DNA of 6,358 nucleotides from the NCBI GenBank assembly GCA_036275365.1, contig DASUDX010000041.1, positions 1 to 6,358 of the forward strand, written 5' to 3'. A program made the translations under genes and the position numbers. This stretch comes from DASUDX01 sp036275365. GTDB taxonomy: Bacteria > Pseudomonadota > Gammaproteobacteria > Nevskiales > Nevskiaceae. The notes under the pieces were generated by a model. The model did not search any database. It was given only the letters and a program-made list of their open reading frames with translations, and was not told the DNA's origin. Below are positions 1 through 5,365 of this stretch, one piece after another (within the stretch, counting starts at the first letter, position 1; each line of letters begins with the position of its first letter).

Positions 1-12
1 CCGGAGAGCCCC

Positions 13-882
13 ATGCTCAAGAAGGTGATTCCCCAGCGCCGTGTCTCGCTCGGCGCCTTCGAGGTCGGTCGGGTGCTGCCCTATGTGCAGCAGCGCATGG
101 TCGGCCCCTTCATCTTCTGGGATCACATCGGCCCTGCCGAGGTGGCGGCCGGCGTGCCGGCCAGCGCCGATGTGCGGCCGCATCCGCACATCGGGCTTGC
201 CACCGTCAGCTATCTGTTCGAAGGCGCGATGACGCATCGCGACAGCGTGGGCTCCGAGCAGGTGATCCGCCCGGGCGATGTGAACTGGATGGTGGCCGGC
301 TCCGGCATCACCCATTCCGAACGCTTCGAGGACCTGCGCCGCCGCGGGGGCCGCCTGCATGGGATCCAGGCCTGGGTGGCGCTGCCGGTGGAACAGGAAG
401 AGATCGCGCCGAGCTTCCATCACCACCCGGCCGCGAGCCTGCCGCGCTACACCTCGGGCGGCCTCCAGGCCAGTCTGATCGCCGGCCGGGCGTTCGGCGC
501 GGAGAGCCCGGTGGCGGTCGCCTCGCCGATGTTCTATGTGCACTGGCAGCTGGCGGCCGGCGCGCTGGCCGAGTTGCCGGCCGAGTATCCGGAGCGGGCC
601 GCCTACATCGCCGAGGGCGAGGTCGAGGTCCTCGGCGCCCGGTACGGCGCCGGGCAGATGCTGGTGTTCGACGCGGGGGCGCCGATCCGCTTCCGCGCCG
701 AGCGGCCGTCCACCGTCCTGCTGCTCGGCGGCGAACCGGTGGGGCCGCGCTATATCGACTGGAACTTCGTCTCCTCGCGGCGCGAACGCATCCTCCAGGC
801 GCGGGCCGATTACCAGGCCGGGCGGATGAAGCTGCCCGATCTCGACGGCGGCGAGTTCATTCCCCTGCCGCCGGCACCGTGA
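13..882 (+). CDS. Pirin family protein (bicupin, metal-binding)
   Basis: This 289-residue protein is a pirin, a two-cupin-domain cytosolic iron protein. The N-terminal cupin carries the family metal ligands: His57 and His59 in RPHPHIG, then His101 and Glu103 in GITHSERF, matching the His56/His58/His101/Glu103 set of human pirin. The C-terminal cupin-like half (about residues 170-240) has no obvious metal set. Length is usual for bacterial pirins. The ATG start follows a GGAGAG ribosome-binding stretch at 3-8, and no earlier start fits in the window. Some pirins have quercetinase activity and others bind partner enzymes or transcription factors, so the actual role here cannot be read from sequence. 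The gene converges on the AraC-type regulator gene and overlaps its 3' end by 26 bp. The 12 bases upstream are too few to show a promoter or operon partner. The family call is secure; the function is open. Confidence 0.93.
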   Translation: MLKKVIPQRRVSLGAFEVGRVLPYVQQRMVGPFIFWDHIGPAEVAAGVPASADVRPHPHIGLATVSYLFEGAMTHRDSVGSEQVIRPGDVNWMVAGSGITHSERFEDLRRRGGRLHGIQAWVALPVEQEEIAPSFHHHPAASLPRYTSGGLQASLIAGRAFGAESPVAVASPMFYVHWQLAAGALAELPAEYPERAAYIAEGEVEVLGARYGAGQMLVFDAGAPIRFRAERPSTVLLLGGEPVGPRYIDWNFVSSRRERILQARADYQAGRMKLPDLDGGEFIPLPPAP

Positions 883-1894
883 GCGTTGCCGCGCCCGCGG
901 CCGCCCGCAGCTGGGCCGGTGACCGGCCGGTCCAGCGCTTGAAGGCGCGGCTGAAGGCGCTGGCGTCGGCAAAGCCGAGCAGATAGGCGATCTCGGATAC
1001 CGAGTGCTCGGCGCCGGCGAGATGGCGGCGGGCCTCGGCCTCGCGCACCTCGCGCAGCAGGCCGGCGTAGCTCAGTCCTTCGGCTGCGAGCTTGCGCTGC
1101 AGGCTGCGGCGGGACAGATGCAGGGCCTCGGCCAGCGCATCCTCGCCGGGCTCGCCGCGCGGCAGCCGCTCGCGCAGCAGGGCGCGCAGGCGCTCGCCCA
1201 GCCCGCTGCCACCGCGTTCGGCCAGCGCCTGCCGGGCCAGGGCCTCATTGGCCTCGGCCAGGGCCGGGTTGCCGCTGTCCAGCGGCTGGATCAGCGGCGC
1301 CAGGGGCCAGCACAGGGCGTCGTCGGCCGCGCCGAACTGCAGCGGCGCGCGGAACAGCCGCTGCCAGGGAGCGGGATCGGCCGGGGCCGGGCGGCGCAGC
1401 CGCACCGCCAGGGGGTGGGTCTCGCGACCGAGCCGGCTGCGCACCAGCTGCACCATCACCGCGGCGATCGCATCCACCGCCTCGGCCACCGGTGCCGGAC
1501 CGTGATCGGGGGCGACGATGTGCAGCCACAGGTGCTGGTCGGACTCGCGGCGCAGCTGCAGGCGGGCGGCGTCGGAGACCACCGCCAGATAGCGCTCGCA
1601 GCGCTGCAGGGCGTCGAGCACGCTGGGGCTGGCCAGCACGGCATAGCCGAGGGCGTGGAAGCTGGTGGGCGCGGCCCGGCGGGCCACGGTCAGACCGAGC
1701 GCCGGATCGCCGGTGGCCTGCACCGCCAGCGCCCACAGCCGGGCGGTGCGGTCCAGCGGGTAGCGCCCCTGGGGATCGTCGAGGGCGGCCGGATCGAGTC
1801 CGGCGGCGCGGAACAGGGCCTCGGCATCGCAGCCGGCCTCGAACAGCACCCGCCGCACCACCCGCGCCCAGCTGGTGAGGGTGGAGGCCGTCAT
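857..1894 (-). CDS. AraC family transcriptional regulator
   Basis: This 345-residue protein is a DNA-binding regulator of the AraC/XylS superfamily, in the subgroup with an N-terminal arabinose-binding-like (Arabinose_bd, OruR/ArgR-type) domain. Residues about 10-205 form that domain, including the typical RYPLDRTARLWALAVQATGD and ALGYAVLASPSVLDAL stretches. Residues about 235-332 form the C-terminal double helix-turn-helix: first helix pair near 251-270 (LAEALHLSRRSLQRKL), second near 298-320 (SEIAYLLGFADASAFSRAFK), followed by the GRSPAQLR signature. The ATG at 1894 gives a normal-length N-terminus, but no Shine-Dalgarno sequence precedes it. The gene is divergent from the desaturase across 105 bp, and its start codon lies inside the first copy of a tandem repeat, which suggests autoregulation (inference). 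A role in lipid or fatty acid sensing is plausible from the neighbour but not shown. Its 3' end overlaps the pirin gene. Confidence 0.93.
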   Translation of the reverse strand: MTASTLTSWARVVRRVLFEAGCDAEALFRAAGLDPAALDDPQGRYPLDRTARLWALAVQATGDPALGLTVARRAAPTSFHALGYAVLASPSVLDALQRCERYLAVVSDAARLQLRRESDQHLWLHIVAPDHGPAPVAEAVDAIAAVMVQLVRSRLGRETHPLAVRLRRPAPADPAPWQRLFRAPLQFGAADDALCWPLAPLIQPLDSGNPALAEANEALARQALAERGGSGLGERLRALLRERLPRGEPGEDALAEALHLSRRSLQRKLAAEGLSYAGLLREVREAEARRHLAGAEHSVSEIAYLLGFADASAFSRAFKRWTGRSPAQLRAAAGAATLTVPAAGE

Positions 1895-1943
1895 GGCGGG
1901 TTGGCGCGTTCGGTCATGCGGTTGGCGCGGACCGTCATGGCGG
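1890..1943. repeat. Imperfect tandem direct repeat, 2 full copies and 1 partial copy
   Basis: The core GTCATGGCGGGTTGGCGCG at 1890-1908 recurs as GTCATGCGGTTGGCGCG at 1913-1929 (two single-base gaps), and its first ten bases GTCATGGCGG recur at 1934-1943. Copy starts are 23 and 21 bp apart, about two helical turns, so bound proteins would lie on the same DNA face. The first copy contains the regulator's start codon (CAT at 1892-1894 on the + strand). The arrangement suits an AraC-family operator; it could also be a small tandem duplication with no function. Confidence 0.7.
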
Positions 1944-1999
1944 AGCAGGGGCGGGGCGGGGGATGCTCACCTTAGCCAAACCCCGACTCCGGAGTCACG
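1895..1999. promoter_or_regulatory. Divergent control region between the AraC regulator and the desaturase
   Basis: These 105 bp separate two divergent start codons, so they should contain both promoters, or part of them. I see an imperfect direct repeat at the regulator side, a run of G tracts (GGGG at 1948-1951, GGGG at 1953-1956, GGGGG at 1958-1962), and a short less GC-rich stretch at about 1968-1982 before the desaturase. No convincing -35/-10 pair could be picked on either strand. AraC-type regulators often bind direct repeats between themselves and a divergent target, so an operator role is inferred from layout, not proven. Confidence 0.55.
1985..1996 (+). promoter_or_regulatory. Ribosome binding site of the desaturase within a 12 bp palindrome
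   Basis: GGAG at 1991-1994 lies 5 bases before the ATG at 2000 and fixes the desaturase start. It forms the right half of the perfect palindrome GACTCCGGAGTC (1985-1996). In RNA this could at most make a four-pair stem with a CCGG loop, so strong masking of the ribosome site is unlikely; protein binding or chance are other options. Confidence 0.6.
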
Positions 2000-3034
2000 A
2001 TGTCCGCCGTGCTGCGAACCGATGCCGAAAAGACTGCCCACATCAAGCAGGTGGTGCTGGCCGAGGGCCAGCGCCTGCGCCAGGCCCATCCCTGGCTCAA
2101 GCGCCAGGACGCCCTCGGGGCCCTGATCATGGCGGCGAGCCTCGCCGGCATGGTCGGCTCCGGCTGGCTGTATGCCATCGGCGTGCTGCCCTGGTGGGTG
2201 TGCCTGCCGCTGAGCGCGATCTTCGCCAGCTTCATCCACGAGCTGGAGCACGATCTGATCCACTGGATGTACTTCCGCCAGAACAAGCCGGCCCATCATC
2301 TGATGATGGCGCTGTGCTGGCTGAGCCGCCCGGGCACCATCAACCCGTGGATCCGCCGCAAGCTGCATTTCGAGCACCACAAGCACTCGGGCACCCACAA
2401 GGATCTCGAGGAGCGCGGCATCACCAATGGCCAGCCCTATAGCCTCAAGCGCCTGCTGATGATGAGCGACTGGCTGCTGGCCCTGTGGCTGCGGGTGCCG
2501 CAGATGCCGACCCGCAAGCGCCAGCTGCTGCTGGGCCTGGTGGCGCCGCTGGGCTACTTCCCGATGGGCTGGATCCACCTCGGCCTGTGGTACGCCTTCC
2601 TCGCCTTCCATCTCGGCAACGCCGGCGCCGCCCTGCTCGGCAGCGAGATCGCCTGGAGTGCCGGCTTCAGCGCGGCCCAGCCGTGGATCACCCTGGCCGT
2701 GGTGACCTGGGTCGGCCCCAACCAGCTGCGCATGTTCTGCCTGCACTTCGTCAGCTCGACCATGCACTACTACGGCGATGTGGAGGACGACAACCCGATG
2801 CAGCAGACCCAGGTGCTCAACCCGGGCTGGCTGCTGCCCTTCCAGCTGTTCTGCTTCAACTTCGGATCGACCCACGCGATCCATCACTTCGTGGTCAAGG
2901 AGCCGTTCTACATCCGCCAGTGGACCGCGCCGGTGGCGCACCGGGTGATGCGCGAGATGGGCGTGCGCTTCAACGACACCGCCACCTTCAAGCGCGCCAA
3001 CCGCTTCGGCGAGGACGCCACTGCCGGCGCCTGA
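2000..3034 (+). CDS. Membrane fatty acid desaturase (di-iron, histidine-box family)
   Basis: This 344-residue protein belongs to the integral-membrane fatty acid desaturase/hydroxylase family (PF00487-type), which uses a di-iron centre and O2 to introduce a double bond (or hydroxyl) into an acyl chain. The three histidine boxes are visible: HELEH at 80-84 with a further His88, HFEHHKH at 123-129, and HAIHH at 292-296. Hydrophobic segments occur around residues 38-57, 62-78, 177-205 and 228-250, with boxes facing the cytoplasm as expected for the family. The start is set by a GGAG ribosome site 5 bases upstream. It is divergent from an AraC-type regulator that may control it. A single-gene transcript is likely, unless it reads through the hairpin into tRNA-Leu. 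Substrate and double-bond position cannot be told from sequence; a hydroxylase or another lipid desaturase remains possible. No gene symbol is justified. Confidence 0.9.
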   Translation: MSAVLRTDAEKTAHIKQVVLAEGQRLRQAHPWLKRQDALGALIMAASLAGMVGSGWLYAIGVLPWWVCLPLSAIFASFIHELEHDLIHWMYFRQNKPAHHLMMALCWLSRPGTINPWIRRKLHFEHHKHSGTHKDLEERGITNGQPYSLKRLLMMSDWLLALWLRVPQMPTRKRQLLLGLVAPLGYFPMGWIHLGLWYAFLAFHLGNAGAALLGSEIAWSAGFSAAQPWITLAVVTWVGPNQLRMFCLHFVSSTMHYYGDVEDDNPMQQTQVLNPGWLLPFQLFCFNFGSTHAIHHFVVKEPFYIRQWTAPVAHRVMREMGVRFNDTATFKRANRFGEDATAGA

Positions 3035-3044
3035 GGCCCGCAGC

Positions 3045-3075
3045 CCCGCCGCCATCCCGTAGGATGCGCGGCGGG
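3045..3075 (+). terminator. Strong GC hairpin between the desaturase and tRNA-Leu (possible terminator, no T-tract)
   Basis: Bases 3045-3057 pair with 3062-3075: an 8 bp lower stem (CCCGCCGC with GCGGCGGG) and a 5 bp upper stem (CATCC with GGATG), one bulged C at 3067, and a CGTA loop at 3058-3061. It starts 10 bases after the desaturase stop. No run of T follows, so it is not a classical intrinsic terminator. Its last base is the first base of the tRNA, so the hairpin and the tRNA acceptor stem abut. It may end or stabilise the desaturase mRNA, or mark the 5' processing region of the tRNA precursor. Confidence 0.4.
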
Positions 3076-3161
3076 CGCCTGTGGCGGAATCGGTAGACGC
3101 AAGGGACTTAAAATCCCTCGCTCGCAAGGGCATGCCGGTTCGACCCCGGCCGGGCGCACCA
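3075..3161 (+). tRNA. tRNA-Leu (anticodon UAA), CCA encoded
   Basis: This complete 87-base class II tRNA folds by inspection. The acceptor stem GCGCCTG (3075-3081) pairs with CGGGCGC (3151-3157) with one U-G pair; the discriminator is A3158, followed by encoded CCA (3159-3161). The D arm is GCG...CGC with the GGTAGAC motif typical of Leu. The anticodon stem AGGGA/TCCCT (3102-3106/3114-3118) holds the loop CTTAAAA with anticodon TAA at 3109-3111. A long variable arm pairs GCTC with GGGC around GCAA. The T arm is GCCGG, loop TTCGACC, CCGGC. It reads UUA and UUG codons, which are scarce in this GC-rich DNA. The ccmA start is 41 bp downstream with no terminator between. Confidence 0.97.
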
Positions 3162-3202
3162 GCCTTCCCTTCCTTCTCCTGTCGCGCGCCTCGCAACCAC
3201 CG
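3162..3202 (+). other. Pyrimidine-rich spacer between tRNA-Leu and ccmA
   Basis: The 41 bases hold a pyrimidine-rich stretch (CCTTCCCTTCCTTCTCCT at 3163-3180), then GC-rich sequence. I see no hairpin-plus-T terminator for the tRNA, no -35/-10 pair and no Shine-Dalgarno for ccmA. The simplest reading is that the tRNA and ccm genes share a transcript, with the tRNA cut out. Confidence 0.45.
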
Positions 3203-3787
3203 GTGGAACCGCTGCTCCTCGTCCAGGGTCTGGCGGTTCGCCGCGGTGACCGCCTGCTGCTGCGCGATCTCGACCTGCGCCTGCAGCCGGGCGAGCGCCT
3301 GCACCTGCGCGGCGCCAACGGCATCGGCAAATCCAGCCTGCTCGAGTGTCTGGCCGGCCTGCGCACGGCCGAGGCCGGGCAGGTGGTGAGGCGCGCGCCG
3401 CTGCACTGGCTGGGTCATCGCCATGGCGTGAACCTGGCGCTGAGCCCGCTGGAAAACCTCGGCTATGCCGCGGCCCTGCTCGGTGCCGGGGAGGCCGCGG
3501 TCCTGCCGGCGCTCGAGCAGCTCGGCCTGGGGCGCCAGCGCCACCGTCCCTGTGCCCAGCTCTCGGCTGGCCAGCGCCGGCGCACCGCCCTGGCCCGCCT
3601 GCTGCTGAGCCGGCGGCCGCTGTGGCTGCTCGATGAACCGCTGGCTGGCCTGGATGCCGAGGGCATCGAGCGGGTCGGCGCGCTGCTCGATGCCCATCTG
3701 GCCAGCGGCGGCGCGGTCCTGCTCACCAGCCACCAGCCGCTGCCCGGACGGCTGGGCGTGTTTCTGGAACGGAGCCTGACCCGGTGA
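3203..3787 (+). CDS. ccmA: Heme exporter ATP-binding protein CcmA
   Basis: CcmA is the cytoplasmic ATPase of the CcmAB transporter in System I cytochrome c maturation; ATP hydrolysis drives release of holo-CcmE from CcmC/CcmD. At 194 residues it is slightly shorter than the usual 200-210. Walker A is GANGIGKSS (37-45), the ABC signature LSAGQRRR (120-127), Walker B LWLLDEP (140-146) followed by the D-loop LAGLD, and the switch histidine is H177 in LTSHQ. Where E. coli CcmA has GHQPG, this protein has GHRHG (71-75), so the Q-loop glutamine is replaced by Arg73. The GTG start gives a family-like N-terminus (MEPLLLVQGLAVRRG), and no in-frame alternative fits better, but there is no visible Shine-Dalgarno sequence. 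It is first in the ccm operon, 41 bp after tRNA-Leu, and overlaps ccmB by 4 bp (GTGA). Confidence 0.95.
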   Translation: MEPLLLVQGLAVRRGDRLLLRDLDLRLQPGERLHLRGANGIGKSSLLECLAGLRTAEAGQVVRRAPLHWLGHRHGVNLALSPLENLGYAAALLGAGEAAVLPALEQLGLGRQRHRPCAQLSAGQRRRTALARLLLSRRPLWLLDEPLAGLDAEGIERVGALLDAHLASGGAVLLTSHQPLPGRLGVFLERSLTR

Positions 3788-4452
3788 GCCGGCTGATCCT
3801 CGCCCTGGTCCAGCGGGAGGCGCGGCTGTGGCTGCGGCGCAAGGCCGATGCCCTGCTGCCGCTGCTGTTTCTGGCCATCACCGTGACCCTGTTCGGCCTC
3901 GGCGCCCGGCCCAACGATCCGGCCCTGGCGCAGTCGGCGCCGGCGGTGATCTGGGTGTGCAGCCTGCTGGCGATGCTGCTGGGCCTGGACCGGCTGTTCC
4001 GCGAGGACCGCGAGGACGGCAGCCTCGAGCTGCTGCAGGTCAGCGGCCAGCCGCTGGCCCTGGCGGTGGCGCTGAAGCTGCTGATGCACTGGGTGATGAC
4101 CGGGCTGCCGGTCTGTCTGCTGGCGGCGCCGCTGGCCAGCCAGCTGGGCTGGAGCGGGGCCGGGCAGGGCACCCTGGTGCTCTCGCTGGTGCTCGGCACC
4201 CCGGTGCTGACCCTGATCGGCGGCTTCGTCGCCGCCCTGACGCTCGGACTGCCGCGGGCCGGCCTGCTGCTGCCGGGGCTGGTACTGCCGCTGGTGGTGC
4301 CGATCCTGATCTTCGGCAGCGGTGCGGCACGCCTGGCGCAGAGCGGGGCCGACCCGGCCGGGCCGTTATACTTTCTGGCCGCGGCGCTGGTGCTGGCGCT
4401 GACCCTGCTGCCGGGCCTCGCGGCCGCGGCGCTGCGCAACGCCTCCGACTGA
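3784..4452 (+). CDS. ccmB: Heme exporter membrane protein CcmB
   Basis: CcmB is the inner-membrane permease partner of CcmA. The protein has 222 residues, close to the usual 220. Six hydrophobic segments can be placed at roughly 22-40, 52-69, 95-118, 130-155, 159-180 and 194-217. The family motif with acidic residues after the second helix, LFREDREDGSLE (71-82), is present. The GTG start overlaps the ccmA stop as GTGA, and a GGAG ribosome site lies 9 bases upstream (3771-3774), inside ccmA, which supports coupled translation. Leu195 is written TTA (4366-4368), the only TTA leucine codon I found in the real genes of this window. The transported substrate of CcmAB is debated; heme itself is probably not exported by it. 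Confidence 0.95.
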   Translation: MSRLILALVQREARLWLRRKADALLPLLFLAITVTLFGLGARPNDPALAQSAPAVIWVCSLLAMLLGLDRLFREDREDGSLELLQVSGQPLALAVALKLLMHWVMTGLPVCLLAAPLASQLGWSGAGQGTLVLSLVLGTPVLTLIGGFVAALTLGLPRAGLLLPGLVLPLVVPILIFGSGAARLAQSGADPAGPLYFLAAALVLALTLLPGLAAAALRNASD

Positions 4453-4461
4453 TCGCCCCCG

Positions 4462-5205
4462 ATGTGGACCTGGTTTCACCGACTGGCCTCGCCGCCCTGG
4501 TTCTATGACTTCGCCGGCCGGCTGCTGCCCTGGCTGGGGCTGGCCAGCCTGCTGCTGATCGGCTACGGCACCGTGGGCGGACTGCTGCTGGCGCCGCCCG
4601 ACTACCAGCAGGGCGAGGCCTTCCGCATCATCTATGTGCATGTGCCGGCGGCCTGGCTGTCGCTGCAGGTCTATCTGGTGATGGCCCTGGCCGCGGCAAT
4701 CGCCCTGATCTGGCGCATCAAGCTCGCCGAATGCGTGGTGGTGGCAGCAGCGCCGATCGGCGCCAGCTTCACTGCGCTTGCCCTGGTCACCGGCATGCTC
4801 TGGGGCAAGCCGATGTGGGGCGCCTACTGGGTCTGGGACGCCCGCCTGACCTCGGAACTGGTCCTGCTGTTTCTCTACCTCGGGGTGATCGGCCTGCACC
4901 AGGCCTTCGAGGACGCCCGCGCCGGGGCCCGGGCCTGCGCCCTGCTGGCGCTGGTCGGCGTGGTCAATGTGGTGATCGTGAAGTACTCGGTGGAGTGGTG
5001 GAACAGCCTGCACCAGGGGCCGACGATCTCCAAGATCGGCAAGCCCTCGATCAGCCTGGAGATGCTCTGGCCCCTGCTCGGCATGACCCTGGGCTTCATG
5101 ACCCTGTTCGGCCATGCCCTGCTGCGCCGCCTGCAGAACGAGCTGCTGCAGCGCGAGGCGCGCAGCCAGTGGGTGCGGGAACGCTGGGCGCGCGGCGATG
5201 TCTAG
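4462..5205 (+). CDS. ccmC: Heme handling protein CcmC (WWD domain)
   Basis: CcmC is the inner-membrane protein that presents heme at the periplasmic face and loads it onto CcmE. The protein has 247 residues (E. coli 245) with six hydrophobic segments. The tryptophan-rich WWD motif runs from W114 to about L133 (WGKPMWGAYWVWDARL), and the two heme-axial histidines sit at H60 (YVHVPAAW) and H184 (WWNSLHQ), the same numbers as in E. coli. The N-terminus MWTWFHRLASPPWFYD matches the family well, supporting the ATG at 4462 despite no clear ribosome site. It begins 9 bp after ccmB and overlaps ccmD by 8 bp. The C-terminal tail after residue 225 is rich in Arg and Glu and probably cytoplasmic. Confidence 0.96.
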   Translation: MWTWFHRLASPPWFYDFAGRLLPWLGLASLLLIGYGTVGGLLLAPPDYQQGEAFRIIYVHVPAAWLSLQVYLVMALAAAIALIWRIKLAECVVVAAAPIGASFTALALVTGMLWGKPMWGAYWVWDARLTSELVLLFLYLGVIGLHQAFEDARAGARACALLALVGVVNVVIVKYSVEWWNSLHQGPTISKIGKPSISLEMLWPLLGMTLGFMTLFGHALLRRLQNELLQREARSQWVRERWARGDV

Positions 5206-5365
5206 CGAGGCCCTGCACCAGTTCCTGCAGATGGGCGGCTACGCCCCCTTTGTCTGGGGCAGCTTCGGCTGCGCCGCACTGGTGCTGGTGTGGAATGTGC
5301 TCGCGCCCCGCTGGCAGCGGCGGGCGCTGCGGCAGCAGCTGGAGATGATGGACCCCGATGACTAA
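5198..5365 (+). CDS. ccmD: Heme exporter protein CcmD (small membrane subunit)
   Basis: CcmD is the small single-span membrane protein that joins CcmABC and is needed for release of holo-CcmE. This reading frame encodes 55 residues, short but within the family range. It has the typical MGGYAPFVWGSF motif (residues 12-23), a membrane segment at about 18-36, and then a basic stretch (PRWQRRALRQQ). The ATG at 5198 is chosen because it sits 8 bp inside the end of ccmC, the usual coupled position; the frame stays open further upstream inside ccmC, but that part looks like a shadow of ccmC. It overlaps ccmE by 8 bp. Small size makes it easy for gene finders to miss or extend wrongly. Confidence 0.93.
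   Translation: MSSEALHQFLQMGGYAPFVWGSFGCAALVLVWNVLAPRWQRRALRQQLEMMDPDD

Noticed and set aside
914..928. GGCCGG-tga-CCGGCC hairpin near the convergent gene ends
   Set aside because: It lies inside the regulator's coding sequence, has no T-tract on either strand, and short GC palindromes are common in this DNA.
1004..1975. 323-codon plus-strand frame opposite the AraC-type regulator
   Set aside because: Low-complexity Gln/Gly/Ala composition with no motif, and fully opposed to a clear regulator gene with domain matches along its length.
3060..3065. TAGGAT as a -10 box for tRNA-Leu
   Set aside because: Only four of six consensus matches, no -35 partner, it would place the start almost at the mature tRNA end, and it lies in the loop and stem of the hairpin.
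2908..3366. Minus-strand frame containing LVRPAGVEPACPCERGILSP
   Set aside because: This string is the reverse-strand translation of the same tRNA-Leu and is a common annotation artefact; the rest is antisense to the desaturase and ccmA.
3081..3389. Plus-strand frame beginning MAESVDARDLKSLA that could be called a small protein
   Set aside because: It is the well-known false protein produced by translating a tRNA-Leu gene; it begins inside the tRNA and continues as a shadow of ccmA.
1967..3733. 588-codon open frame on the minus strand
   Set aside because: It is antisense to the desaturase, the tRNA and ccmA, is rich in Gln, His, Ala and Arg without any domain, and crosses a tRNA. Such frames arise in GC-rich DNA with few stop codons.
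4366..5115. 249-codon minus-strand frame opposite ccmB/ccmC
   Set aside because: Gln/His/Gly-rich shadow of CcmC, whose motifs are fully intact on the plus strand.
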